This document shows, one piece after another, positions 32,225 to 41,988 of a stretch of DNA of 64,000 nucleotides. Positions within the stretch are counted from its first letter, which is position 1. Each line of letters opens with the position of its first letter. This DNA is from Streptomyces sp. WAC08241 (GTDB lineage: Bacteria; Actinomycetota; Actinomycetes; Streptomycetales; Streptomycetaceae). The position numbers were made by a program, and so were the translations under genes. Below the pieces are notes generated by a model. It saw only the letters and a list, made by a program, of their open reading frames with translations. It was not told the origin of the DNA and did not search any database. The DNA is taken from assembly GCA_007858575.1 (NCBI GenBank), contig CP042279.1, forward strand, positions 2,790,001 through 2,854,000. Direction: 5' to 3'.

Positions 32225-32313
32225 GATGCGGACCACCCTACGGCCGGCCGGACCTCCGTTCCGAAGGGCGGAACGGGGCCCGGGGCGGGGCGGCGGCCGG
32301 TAGCCTGGCGATC

Positions 32314-32612
32314 ATGTTCGTACTGGAATTGACCTACACCGCCCCCGTCGAGCGGGTGGACGCGCTGCTCGACGCGCACGTCGAGTGGCTCGACGCGCAG
32401 TACGCCGTCGGCGTCTTCCTCGCGTCCGGCCGGAAGAACCCCGGGACGGCGGGGTGATCCTGGCCGCCGGGGTCGACCGCGCGGAGATCGAGAGGATCGC
32501 GGCGGCCGACCCGTTCAGCACCGGGGGCGTGTGCGCGTACCGGATCACGGAGTTCTACGCGACCAAGACGGTCGAGGGGATCGCCGCGTACCGGGAGCAG
32601 TTGCCCTCCTAG
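32314..32612 (+). CDS. YciI-family protein
   Basis: 99 residues, a ferredoxin-like dimeric fold. Begins MFVLELTYTAPVERVDALLD, with the conserved His-Asp region DAHVEWLDAQY and PFSTGGVCAYRITEF near the end. YciI proteins may be small hydrolases or dehalogenase-like enzymes; the function here is unknown. One break near 32444. Its TAG (32610-32612) overlaps the stop codon of the opposite gene by two bases. Confidence 0.8.
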
Positions 32613-33795
32613 CCTCGCGTCAGGCGGGCGACGCGGCCCTGTTCGCCCGCGGCCCAGCAGGAGCCGTCCGGGACGCAGTCGACCGTGTCGTACGAGCCGG
32701 TGTCGACCGTGCGCCAGGTGCGGCCGCCGTCGGTGGTGAGGTCCGTGCCGGTGGGACCGACGGCGAGCGCGGACGTCCTGGCGTGCGGGAGCCAGGCGAC
32801 GCCCGAGCGGTAGGCGGGCGGCGGCGCGGCCGAGGGGCGCCAGGTGCGGCCCGCGTCGGCGGTGACGGCGGCGGCCTCGGGGACGACTGGTCCTTGCGGT
32901 AGTCGCCGCCGACGGCGATGCCGTGCGCGCGGTCGCGGAAGGCGAGCCCGAAGACGCCCCGGGCAGGGTCCCCGGCCGGGATCGGCGAGGCGGTGGCGGT
33001 CCAGGTCAGGCCCCGGTCGGCGGAGTGCAGCACGCGCGCCGCGGCCGCGCCGCCCGTCGCGAGCCACACGTCCCGGGGTCCGGCCGACACCAGGCACTGG
33101 CCGCTCGCCGCGAAGCCCGCCTCGCCGGGGAGCGCGTCCGGCATCCCCCGGTCCGGCAGGACCCGCCAGGACCGGCCGCCGTCGCGGGTCGAGAGGATGC
33201 GGTACTTCCCGTCGACCGGGTCGCTCATGGCGAGGCCGTTGCGGCGGTCGAAGAAGGTCATGCAGTCGTAGAAGGCGCGCGGGTCGGTGTTGCGGAAGGA
33301 CTCGGTCCAGGTGGCGCCGCCGTCCTCGGTGCGCAGCACCCGCGAGGCCTCCCCTCCCCGATGGCGAGGACGACGGCCCGGCGGGCGTCGAAGGCCTCCA
33401 CGTCGCGGAACTCCAGCCCCTCCGCGCCGGGCGGCGAGACGTTCCGCCAGCTCCGGCCGCCGTCGGTGGTGCGCAGCACCGTGCCCTTGGAGCCCGCGGC
33501 CCAGGCGGTGCGGCGGTCGACCGCCGCGAGCCCCCGGAAGCGGGCGTCGGTCCCGGTGGGCGTGAGCCGCCAGCCGGGCACGGGCCGCTGGTCGGGCGTG
33601 AGCCGCCGGTCGCTCGCCGGCTCGGGCCGCCGGTCGGGCGTGGTCGCCGGGTGCCGGTCGCTCGCCGACGCGGGTCGTCCGTCGGTCGCGGCCGTGGGGT
33701 CTCCCCGGCCCGCGCCGGGCGGCCAGGGTCAGCGCGAGCGCCGCCCCGACCAGTCCCGCCGACATCGTTCGTCTCGTCTTCCCCATGGACGTCAT
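32609..33795 (-). CDS. Secreted BNR/Asp-box repeat protein (sialidase/YCF48-like propeller)
   Basis: About 395 residues. N-terminal export signal (GLVGAALALTLAA) after a twin-Arg-like start (KTRRTMSAG), then a low-complexity linker, then a beta-propeller with at least six Asp boxes of form S/T-x-D-x-G-x-T/S-W: TTDGGRSWR, RTEDGGATWT, STRDGGRSWR, SADRGLTWT, TADAGRTWR, TTDGGRTWR. Related to YCF48-type photosystem assembly factors and sialidase folds, but the catalytic residues of sialidases are not evident. Breaks near 33355, 32895 and 33715. Start 33795 or 33786. Confidence 0.78.
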
Positions 33796-33872
33796 GGCGC
33801 CGGAAGCTAGCGCCCCCGCCCTCTCCCCCGTCCAGGGTGCGTCCCCGGCCCGGCCTTCCTGGGCCGGTCGGT

Positions 33873-34169
33873 ATGAGCGACCGCGCGGACGGGCGTGTGC
33901 CGAGCAGCGGCCGGGGCCCGAGGAGTACGAGGGCGAGGGCATCACCGTCACGTTCGAGCCGTGCCGCTGTCCGCGCGCGGCCGAGTGCGTCCACGGTCTG
34001 CCCGAGGTGTTCGCCACCTCCCGGCGCCCGTGGGTGCTGTCTGGCGCCGCCGCGCCCGACCGGGTCGCGGGTGGTCCTGTGCGGCTGCGGAGCCTCCGGA
34101 TTCCGGCCGTACCGCGATCTTTCGGGCCCTTGCTCCGCATCGGCCGGAGAGCTTTCCGGACAGAGTTGA
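33873..34169 (+). CDS. Divergent 4Fe-4S mono-cluster protein with degenerate CDGSH-like tail
   Basis: About 98 residues. The N-terminal half (EEYEGEGITVTFEPCRCPRA, then AECVHGLPEVF and RRPWVL) matches the small actinobacterial (4Fe-4S)-binding family with closely spaced cysteines. The C-terminal half reads VVLCGCGASGFRPYRDLSG: a C-x-C-x2-S-x3-P pattern like a CDGSH motif in which the third Cys and the His are missing. Two breaks (near 33919 and 34072) make the C-terminal frame uncertain, so the tail could instead be an error. Divergent from the BNR gene. Probably an electron carrier or sensor. Confidence 0.5.
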   Translation: MSDRADGRVPSSGRGPRSTRARASPSRSSRAAVRARPSASTVCPRCSPPPGARGCCLAPPRPTGSRVVLCGCGASGFRPYRDLSGPCSASAGELSGQS

Positions 34170-34344
34170 GCCGGTGGCGGAAAGGCTCCGGCCTGGCCGG
34201 ACGCCCCTCCCGGTAGGGTCGGTGACGCAGCTCACGTGGATCCGGAGTGCACGTTCCGGCCTCCTCGCCCGTCTTGCCGGGTGTCAGGAGCCCCGGTGTC
34301 GGGGAGACGCACAGGATCCGAAACCCGCGCGAGAGGAGCCGGTC

Positions 34345-34758
34345 TTGTCCGCCGTCATCGAGCAGGCCGTCCAGGCCCGTCTGGTCGCATCCGCTCCCCG
34401 GATGGAGACCGTCCCCGCCACCCTGCGGTACGACCGCGAGGATCCGTACGCCGTCAGCATGGCCTTCCCCCTCCCGCGACCCTGGAGGGCGTCGAGGTCT
34501 CCTGGGCCTTCGCGCGCGAGCTGCTCGTCCAGGGGTCGAGCGCCCGGCCGGAGTCGGGGACGTGCGGCTGCGCCCGTACGGGTACGACCGGACCGTGGTC
34601 GAGTTCCACGCCCCGGAGGGGTGGCCATGGTCCACGTCCGGACCTCGGAGCTGCGCCGCTTCCTGGAGCGCTCGCAGCACCTGGTGCCGGAGGGGCGCGA
34701 GCACCAGTACCTGGACTGGGACCAGGACCTGACGGAGCTGTTCCGCGAGCGCCCGTGA
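34345..34758 (+). CDS. SsgA-like protein (sporulation and cell-division regulator family)
   Basis: 137 residues. SALPs guide septum placement and peptidoglycan work in sporulating actinomycetes. Family pattern: VPATLRYDREDPYAVSMAF, WAFARELLVQG, DVRLRPYG, EGVAMVHVRTSELRRFLERS. The C-terminal LDWDQDLTELF is typical. TTG start at 34345 with GAGAGGAG upstream. Breaks near 34480, 34548 and 34618, each in a short G or C run. Which SALP class it belongs to is not clear; it does not look like SsgB. Confidence 0.88.
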   Translation: MSAVIEQAVQARLVASAPRMETVPATLRYDREDPYAVSMAFPLPRPWRASRSPGPSRASCSSRGRAPGRSRGRAAAPVRVRPDRGRVPRPGGVAMVHVRTSELRRFLERSQHLVPEGREHQYLDWDQDLTELFRERP

Positions 34759-35016
34759 CCCCTCGCCGCCGGACCGTCCGTTAAATCGTTCGCCGCCCTC
34801 CCGATCGGGCTCGTATCGTCGGCACCGACCTTGTCGTCACCCGATCGGAGAAGGACGTTGCTCGTCTGAGGTTGCGAGACACCGAGCCGCGCGTGCCCCT
34901 GTGCCGCGTGTGCCGTTCTCGACCTCGGCGTACGAGCCGTTCTCCCGCTGCCCGCGCCCCGGTGTCTCCACGCGTTGCATCCCGTCACGCCCGCGCTCGC
35001 GCAACCGGAGGCCTTC
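34759..35016 (+). promoter_or_regulatory. Long leader before the second ABC-F gene
   Basis: A 258-base gap after the SsgA-like gene. The early part is AT-richer around 34790 (CCGTTAAATCG), a likely promoter zone. The later part, 34860-35016, contains short overlapping open frames, which would suit translational attenuation as known for some antibiotic-resistance ABC-F genes. No convincing leader peptide or terminator pair could be fixed, so this is only a possibility. Confidence 0.25.
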
Positions 35017-36656
35017 ATGGCGCATCACCCCACCTTCCTCACCTGTTCCTCGCTCTCCTTCTCCTGGCCGGACGGCACGGAGGTCTTCGACGACTTCCGG
35101 CTCGTGGTCGGCCCCGGCCGCACCGGGCTCGTCGGGCTCAACGGCTCCGGCAAGTCCACGCTCCTCAAGCTGCTCGCGGGCGAGCTGACGCCCTCCTCCG
35201 GCACGGTCCGGGTCACGGGCGAACTCGGCCACCTGCCGCAGAACCTCGTCCTGGACACCTCGCGCCGGGTCGACGAGATCCTCGGCATCGACGCGAAGCG
35301 GGCCGCCCTGCACGCCATCGAGGCGGGCGACCCGGCCGAGGAGCACTTCGCCGCCCTCGCCGACGACTGGGACGTCGAGGAGCGGGCCCGGGCCACCCTG
35401 GACCAGCTCGGGCTCGGCGGCATCGGCCTGGACCGGACCGTCGGCGAGATCTCGGGCGGCGAGTCCGTGCTGCTGCGCCTCGCCGCGCTGCTGCTCGCCC
35501 GGCCCGACGTCCTGCTGCTCGACGAGCCGACCAACAACCTGGACCTGCACGCCCGCGCGCCTCTACGAGGCGGTGGAGAAGTGGTCTGGGGTCCTGGTCG
35601 TGGTCAGCCACGACCGCGAACTCCTGGAGCGGGTCGACCAGATCGCCGACCTGCGCGACGGCGAGGTCGCCTGGTACGGCGGCTCCTGGTCGGACTACGA
35701 GGCGGCGCTCGCCGCCGAACAGGAGGCGGCGGAGCGGATGGTGCGGGTCGCCGAGGCCGACGTGCAGCGGCAGAAGCGGGAACTCGCCGACACTCAGATG
35801 AAGTTGGCGCGCCGCAAGCGGTACGGGCAGAAGAGCTTCGAGAACAAGGTCGCCTCCAAGCTGGTGGCGAACAGCCAGAAGCGCAACGCCCAGGTCACCG
35901 CCGGCAAGCAGCGCACGCTTCACGGCGAGCGCCTCTCGGAGGCCCGGGAGCGGCTCGACGCGGCGGTGGAGGCGGTGCGGGACGACGACGAGATCCGCGT
36001 CGAGCTGCCGCGCACCTCGGTGCCGCCGGGCCGCGAGGTGCTGCACCTGCGGGACCTGGAGCTGCGGTACGGGGCCCGCGTCGAGGGGCGTTCGAGCTGC
36101 GCGGGCCGGAGCGGATCGCCCTCGTGGGGCGGAACGGCGCCGGGAAGACGACGCTGCTCCGGACGATCGCCGGGGAGCTCGAACCGCCGGCCGGCGAGGT
36201 GGACGCGCGGGTGCCGCTGCGCTTCCTGCCGCAGCGGCTCGACGTCCTCGACGACGGGCTGAGCGTGGTGGAGAACGTGGCCCGCTTCGCGCCCGCCGCG
36301 ACGCCGAACGCGATCAGGGCCCGGCTCGCCCGGTTCCTGTTCCGGGGGCGCGGGCCGACCGGGCCGTGGGCACGCTCTCGGGCGGGGAGCGGTTCCGGGC
36401 GACGCTCGCGGCGCTGCTCCTCGCGGAGCCGGCCCCGCAGTTGCTGATGCTGGACGAGCCGACGAACAACCTGGACATGGCGTCGGTGCGGAAGCTGACG
36501 GCGGCCCTCGACGCCTACGAGGGGGCGCTGGTCGTGGCGAGCCACGACGTGGCGTTCCTGGAGTCGCTCGGGATCACCCGCTGGCTGCTGCTCGACGGCG
36601 CGCTGCGGCCGACGACCGCCGAGGAGGTCCGGGAGGTGGCCGGGGAGCGGGTCTGA
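35017..36656 (+). CDS. ABC-F family ATPase, second paralogue
   Basis: About 546 residues, two cassettes without membrane spans. First: GLVGLNGSGKSTLLKLLAG, EISGGESVLLRLAALLL, VLLLDEPTNNLDLHA, switch His in [10 protein letters not shown]. The interdomain arm is long, basic and coiled (RQKRELADTQMKLARRKRYG, then VANSQKRNAQVTAGKQRTLH). Second: ALVGRNGAGKTTLLRTIAG, TLSGGERFRATLAALLL, LLMLDEPTNNLDMAS. ATG at 35017 with GGAGG 5 bases upstream. Breaks near 35557, 36085 and 36350. The arm is longer and more basic than in the paralogue at 11640-13276, so the two probably differ in ribosome contact. Confidence 0.9.
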
Positions 36657-36878
36657 CGGTCGCGCGCCCGCCGCCGCCGAACGCCCCGGGCGGGATGCGC
36701 ACCCAGCGCCGCCGGATGCTCGCGCCGCGTAGTCGGCCGGGCGTCCGGCAGACGCCGCGCCGGACGTGACCTGCGTCTCCGCCCCCGGGTCGAGCAGGGA
36801 GCATAACGGAACGTAACCGGACAACGTCCGGGGCGGGGTTGGTGGACGCCTTACGGAGCCTTAACCTACGGTTTCGTA

Positions 36879-36896
36879 ACCTACGAATCCGTAGGT
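36879..36896. promoter_or_regulatory. Palindromic operator before the acyl-ACP desaturase
   Basis: ACCTACG-AATC-CGTAGGT is a perfect 7-bp inverted repeat, 57 bases before the desaturase start. A half-site copy (ACCTACG) lies at 36864-36870, and a second palindrome (ACGCA-CGTA-TGCGT) at 36897-36910 abuts it. The region is notably AT-richer than its surroundings. This looks like a TetR-type lipid-responsive operator overlapping the promoter; the regulator is not in the window. Confidence 0.55.
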
Positions 36897-36952
36897 ACGC
36901 ACGTATGCGTTCTTCCGTCCCCTTCCGTCCCCCTCCGTCCCCAGGAGTTCCC

Positions 36953-37925
36953 TTGACGCTCACCTCTCCCCACCTCGGCAGCTCGGCAGAGTGGACCGAC
37001 GCGGCTCCTCCACGCCCTGGAAGAGGTCGTGGAGAAGGAGCTCAACCGGCACCTGAAGGTCACCAAGGACTGGATGCCGCACGAGTACGTGCCGTGGTCC
37101 GCCGGCCGGAACTTCCCGGGCTTCTTCGAGGACGGCGAGGCCTGGGACCCGCAGCAGTCGAAGGTGACCGAGATCGGCCGGATCGCCCTCGTGGTCAACC
37201 TGCTCACCGAGGACAACCTGCCGAGCTACCACCACGAGATCGCCACCCTCTTCGGCCGCGACGGCGCCTGGGGCACCTGGGTGCACCGCTGGACCGCCGA
37301 GGAGGGCCGGCACGGCATCGTGATGCGCGACTACCTGCTCGCCTCGCGCGCCGTCGACCCGGACAAGCTGGAGCAGTTCCGGATGGCGCACATGAGCGAG
37401 GGCTTCGAGTCCGACAACCGGCACTCGATGCTGCACTCCGTGGCGTACGTCGCCTTCCAGGAGCTCGCCACCCGCATCTCGCACCGCAACACCGGCCACC
37501 GATCCGGCGACCCGGTCTGCGACCGGATGCTCGCCCGCATCGCCACCGACGAGAACCTGCACATGGTCTTCTACCGCAACCTGCTGGGCGCGGCCTTCGA
37601 GATCGCCCCGGACCCGACCATGCAGGCCGTGCGGGACGTCGTGGTCAACTTCCGGATGCCCGGACACGGCATGCCCGGCTTCGAGCGGGCGGCGGCGCAG
37701 ATGGCGATCGGCGAGATCTACAACATGCGCATCCACCACGACGACGTGCTCCAGCCCGTGCTGCGCTTCCTCAAGGTCCTCCAGATCGACGGCCTGGGGC
37801 CGGAGGGCCTGCGCGCCCAGGAGGAGCTGGGCCTGTACATGAACGGCCTGGATGGCGAGGCGAGCAAGTTCGACGAGAAGCTCGCGGCCCGCAAGGCCCG
37901 GATCGCGGCCCGCGCGGCGGGTTGA
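36953..37925 (+). CDS. Acyl-[acyl-carrier-protein] desaturase
   Basis: 324 residues, soluble diiron desaturase (DesA type) inserting a double bond into ACP-bound fatty acids. The two Glu-x2-His iron motifs are visible in RWTAEEGRHGIVMRDYL and IATDENLHMVFYRN, and further ligands lie in LLTEDNLPSYHHEIA. TTG at 36953 with AGGAG 6 bases before. Only one break, near 37006. Palindromic operator upstream, strong hairpin downstream, so probably a monocistronic, tightly regulated gene adjusting membrane fluidity. Confidence 0.92.
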
Positions 37926-37951
37926 CGCCCGACGGCCGACTGGCCGGGTCG

Positions 37952-37982
37952 CCGCGCGGCGGGCGGACGGTCCGCCGCGCGG
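37952..37982. terminator. Bidirectional terminator, desaturase and WhiB-like gene
   Basis: Perfect 11-bp stem CCGCGCGGCGG / CCGCCGCGCGG with a 9-base loop, in the 59-base gap between two convergent stops (37925 and 37985). Confidence 0.75.
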
Positions 37983-37984
37983 GC

Positions 37985-38241
37985 TCAGCCCCGGCTGCGC
38001 TTCAGCCGGAACCGCTCCTTCTCCGAGAGCCCGCCCCACACGCCGAACCGCTCGTCGTGCGCGAGGGCGTACTCAGGCAGGCCACCCGCCCCTCGCAGGC
38101 CCCGCAGAGCTGCTTCGCCTCGCGGGTGGAGGAGCCGGGCGCCGGGAAGAAGAACTCCGGGCCGGCCTGGGCGCACAGTGCGTTCTCCTGCCAGGTCATG
38201 TCGGGCTCCGGTGCGGTCAGTACGTTCGTGTCGGTCTGCAT
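37985..38241 (-). CDS. WhiB-family Fe-S transcription factor
   Basis: 85 residues from ATG 38241. The four cluster cysteines are at 23, 46, 49 and 55 (ALCAQAG, LCGACEGRVAC), the Wbl spacing for an O2/NO-sensitive 4Fe-4S cluster. The GVWGG turn and a basic C-terminus (KERFRLKRSRG) for DNA or sigma-factor contact follow. An upstream in-frame ATG at 38277 would add 12 residues including a TTA codon; the shorter start is preferred because homologues begin near it. One break near 38072. Confidence 0.88.
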
Positions 38242-38333
38242 GCCGTACACGGTGCCGGAGCGTCGTAAACGAGCCATCAACGTTCGATCAATGCGGCGCG
38301 CCGAACTCTTCGCCGAAAGACCCGTTCACTGCC

Positions 38334-39419
38334 TCAGCGCGTGACCCCCAGGGCCGGTAGGACCGTTTCGGCCACCCGGTAGGCCTCCTCCAGGAGGGGG
38401 TTGCCGGAGAGGATGAAGGTGTCGACGCCCAGCTCCCGGAACTCCTGGAGGCGTGCGACGACCTGGGCCGTGGAGCCGACGACCGCCGTGCCGGGGCCGG
38501 GGCGGAAGAGGCTCATGCCCGGCCAGAGGTTGGGGTGGGTCTCCAGTTCGCGGGCGCGGGCCGGGACCCGGCCGCCGTGCTGGCGGAACTGGCGCTGCCA
38601 GCCGACGCCGTCCTCCCCGGACCGCTCGCCGAGCTGCCGGGCGTACGTCGCCTCGCTGGTGACGTCGAGGAGCCGGTCGGCGGCGGCCCAGGCCTCGTCC
38701 TCGGTGTCGCGGACGATGAGGTGGAGGCGCAGGCCGATGCGGAGGGTGCGCCCGTGGGCGGCGGCCCGGGCCCGTACGCGATCGAGCTTCTCCCTCAGGA
38801 GGTGCGGCGGTTCGCCCCAGGTGAGGTAGACGTCGACGTGTTCGGCGGCCATCTCGATGCCGGCGGCCGAGGAGCCGCCGAACCAGAGCGGCACGTGCGG
38901 TTCCTGGACCGGGCGCAGGTCGCGGAACGAGGCGCCCGCGTTCTTCAGGTCGTAGAAGCGCCCCTTGTGGTCGAAGACCTCCCCGCCGTGAGCCGCTTCA
39001 CGATCGACCAGTACTCGGCGCTCAATTCGTACCGCTCGTCGTGCTCGACGTGCAGTCCGTACTCGCGCAGGGAGGCGGTCGAGCCGTTGACGACGTTGAA
39101 GCGGAGCCGGCCGCCGAAGAGGTGGTCGAAGCTGAGCGCCATCTTGGCGAGGAGGGTGGGGAGATCAGGCCGGGGTGGACGGCGAGGAGGGGCTTGAAGC
39201 GGGTGCTGGTGGAGGCGGCGAGCGCGGAGCCGAGCGGCCAGACGTCGTAGAGGTCGGTGGCGAGCAGCGCGCCCGTGTAGCCGAGGCGTTCGACCGTCGC
39301 GGCGAGGTGCCGGAGGTAGCCGAGGTCGACGGGGCGGCGGCCCTCCGGCTCCCACGGGTAGGCGCCCTCGCGCGGGATGACGTACCAGAGGACCTCGGGG
39401 CCTGCGTCGGTGGGGTCAC
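38334..39419 (-). CDS. LLM-class flavin-dependent monooxygenase, alkanesulfonate monooxygenase (SsuD) type
   Basis: About 361 residues, (beta/alpha)8 FMNH2-dependent monooxygenase. Family segments: VLWYVIPREGAYPWE, GALLATDLYDVW, LLAKMALSFDHLFGGRLRFN with NVVNGS, and VPLWFGGSSAAGIEMAAEHVD. GTG at 39419 lies 3 bases after the preceding stop, so it is the last gene of the operon. Members cleave C-S bonds of sulfonates or oxidise sulfones to sulfinates, consistent with the binding-protein and DszB-like genes upstream. The flavin reductase partner is not in the operon. Breaks near 39400, 39163 and 38985. Confidence 0.88.
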
Positions 39420-39422
39420 GGG

Positions 39423-40285
39423 TCAGGCCTTCCGGGGCAGCGCGTCCGCGACGGTGACCGCGCGGTCGATGAATCCGGTGCGGTGGAAGACGTCCGCCGC
39501 CCGCTGCTGCTCGGCGACGAACTCCTCGGTGACCTCCTCGATCGTCCAGGGCAGGGCGCGCAGCGCGGTCTCCCAGTCGTCCACCGTGCCGCCCTGGTCG
39601 GCGGCGGCGGTCCCGGCGGCCTCGCGCGGATGGGCGGCGGCCCACTCGTCGGCCCGGCGCAGGGCCCGGACGAGCGCCTCGACGACCTCGGGCCGCTGCT
39701 CGGCCAGGTCGCGGCGGGTGAAGAAGACGGACCGGTCGCTGATGACCTCGCCGGTGGGGATCAGGGTGCGCAGGCCGCCGGCGCGGCGGGCGGCGGCCAG
39801 TTCGGCGCCCTGGGCGACCCAGGCGGCGATCTCGCCGGAGCGGAGCTTCTCCTCGCTGCCGGAGTCCCCGCGCACGGGGGTGATGTCGGTGGCGTACGAG
39901 AGGCCCGCGTCGTCCAGGGCCTGGGCGACGAGGTGGGTCTGCCAGGAGCCGACGGCGAGGTGGACGGTACCGCCCTTCAGGTCGGCGACGGTGCGGACCG
40001 GGCCGTCCTCGGGGACGAGGAGGGCGCCGTGGTCGGGCGGGGCGCGGAGACCGCCGCGTAGACGATGTCGTGCCCGGCGGCCTGCGCGGTGACGGGCGGG
40101 GTGGAGCCGGTGCCGCCGAAGTCGATGGTGCCGTCGGCGAGGTACGCGCCGGTGCGGACCCCGTCGGTGTACGGGTGCCAGGTCGCGGTCTCGCCGAGGG
40201 CGGCGAGCTCCTCCTCCGCGCAGCCGAGGCGGGAGAGGTGGGAGAGGGAGGGGTTGCTGCGGTGGACACCGATGACGACGGTCAT
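39423..40285 (-). CDS. SsuA/NrtA-fold binding-protein homologue without signal peptide
   Basis: About 287 residues with the type II periplasmic-binding fold of sulfonate/nitrate/taurine binding proteins (IGVHRSNPSLSHLSRLG, DFGGTGSTPPVTAQAAG, VADLKGGTVHLAVGS, and the RRDLAEQRPEVVEALVRAL helix). It begins MTVVIGVHR directly at the first strand, with no signal peptide or lipobox, so it is predicted cytosolic. Translation is coupled to the ATPase gene (ATGA overlap) and AAGGAG precedes the ATG. It may be an enzyme or an intracellular sensor rather than a transport component. One break near 40052. Confidence 0.75.
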
Positions 40286-41118
40286 GCGGGCGCTCCTTCG
40301 AAGGACTCTTCGGATGGGACGGTGGTGGGGTCGGCTGCTCCCCCCGGGGCGGGCGTTCTCCGGGGCGGGCGTTCCTCCGGGGGCGGGCGTTTCCTCGGGC
40401 GCGTGGACGCCGAGGTCCGCGAGGAGGCGGCGGCGGAGGGCGACGAAGGCCGGGTCGCCGGGGTCGCGGGGGCGGTCGACGGCGACGGGTTCGTCGGTGA
40501 CGAGCCGGCCGTCGCGCAGGACGGCGACCCGGTCCGCGAGGCGCACGGCCTCGTCGACGTCGTGGGTGACGAGCAGGACGGCGGGGCGGTGGATCCGGCG
40601 CAGTTCGCCGACCAGGTCCTGCATGCGGAGCCGGGTCAGCGCGTCGAGGGCGGCGAACGGCTCGTCGAGCAGCAGGAGTTCGGGCTCCCGCACCAGGGCG
40701 CGGGCCAGGGCGACCCGCTGGGCCTCGCCGCCGGAGAGGGTGGCCGGCCAGGCGTCGGCGTGCCGTTCGAGCCCGACCTCCGCGAGGGCCCGCAGGCCGG
40801 TCTCCCGGGTCGCCGCCCCGCGCGGGAGGCCGACGGTCACGTTGGCGAGGACCTTCTTGGAGGGGACGAGCCGGGGCTCCTGGAAGACGATCGTGCGGGC
40901 GGCGGGGACGAGGGCCTCTCCGCCGTCGGAGCCGTCGAGGGCGCCGAGGATGCGGAGCAGGGTCGTCTTGCCGCTGCCGCTCGCCCCGAGCAGGGCGAGG
41001 AACTCGCCGCGCGCCAGGGTGAGGTCGAGTCCGTCGAGGACCGCGCGGGTGCCGAAGACCCGGCGCAGGCCCCGGACCCGTACCGCCGTCCCTCCGGCCG
41101 GAGTGGTGGGGCGGTCAT
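40282..41118 (-). CDS. ABC transporter ATPase, sulfonate/nitrate type
   Basis: About 279 residues. Walker A LLGASGSGKTTLLRILG, Q loop in TIVFQEPRLVPSKK, signature ATLSGGEAQRVALARAL, Walker B LLLLDEPFAALDALTR, H loop LLVTHDVDEAV. Powers uptake through the adjacent permease. Start ATG 41118 overlaps the permease stop by 4 bases and the stop overlaps the next gene by 4 bases, so the operon is translationally coupled. Breaks near 41095 and 40350; restored end EESFEGAPA. Confidence 0.9.
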
Positions 41119-41988
41119 CGGGCTCCTCCCCGGGGCCGGCCGTGCGCCAGGGCATGAGGACCCGTTCCAGGCCGCGCACGAGGACGTCGGCGGTGAGGCC
41201 GAGCAGGCCGTAGACGAGGATGCAGACGGCGAGGACGTCGGTGCGGGCGTAGCTCTGGGCCTGGGACATCAGATAGCCGATGCCCTCGGTGGCGTTGATC
41301 TCCTCGGCGGCGATGAGCGCGATGACGCTCAGCGTCATGGAGAGCCGCAGTCCGGCGAGGAGCGAGGGCAGGGCGCCGGGCAGGACGACCTGGCGGACGA
41401 TCGCGAGCCGGCCGAGGCCGAAGCTGCGCATGGCCTCGACGAGCTTGCGGTCGGTGTTCCGGACGCCGCCGACGGTGGAGACGTACATCGGGAAGGTGGT
41501 GGCGACCGCGATGAGCAGGATCTTCGCGGTCTCGTTGATCCCGAACCAGACCATGAAGAGGGGACGAGGGAGAGGAAGGGACGGTGCGCAGGGTCTGGAG
41601 GGAGGAGTCGAGGAGTTCGTCGCCGAGCCGGGTGAATCCGGTGGTGATGCCGAGGACGAGCCCGGCGGCGAGGCCGATGACGAGCCCGATGCCCGAGCGG
41701 GTGAGGGAGGTGGCGAGCGCGTCGGGCAACTGCCCGTTGCCCCACAACTCCCCCACCGCGCGCAGCACTTGCGCGGGCGAGGCGAGCACGTCGGGGTGAG
41801 GAGCCCGGTGGCCGAGGAGACCCACCAGAGGACGAGGGAGGGCGACGGGCCGAGGGCCCGGACGGTGAGGGAGGACGCGCGGGAGCGGGCGCGGTGGGCG
41901 GGCGGGCGCGGGGCGACGAGCCCGGCGGTGTCCCCTCCGGTTCCGGGGGACTCCCCGGCGCTCTCCCGATGACGACCGGGGCCGTCAC
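41115..41988 (-). CDS. ABC transporter permease, SsuC/TauC type
   Basis: About 291 residues, six predicted membrane helices with a Pro-rich N-terminal extension. Helices include SLVLWWVSSATGLL, SGIGLVIGLAAGLVLGI and LLAGLRLSMTLSVIALIAAEE, the last overlapping the EAA-type loop that contacts the ATPase. GTG at 41988 overlaps the binding-protein stop (GTGA). Breaks near 41905, 41793, 41563 and 41133; the last, a short G run, restores the end AGPGGGAR exactly at the ATPase start. Confidence 0.88.

Noticed and set aside
34860..35016. Leader peptide with attenuator before the ABC-F gene
   Set aside because: Several short frames are possible and no competing stem pair could be drawn, so it is kept only as a weak leader-region feature.
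38242..38277. Longer WhiB-like start that would include a TTA codon
   Set aside because: Neither start has a good ribosome site, but homologues begin near the downstream ATG, so bldA control is not claimed.
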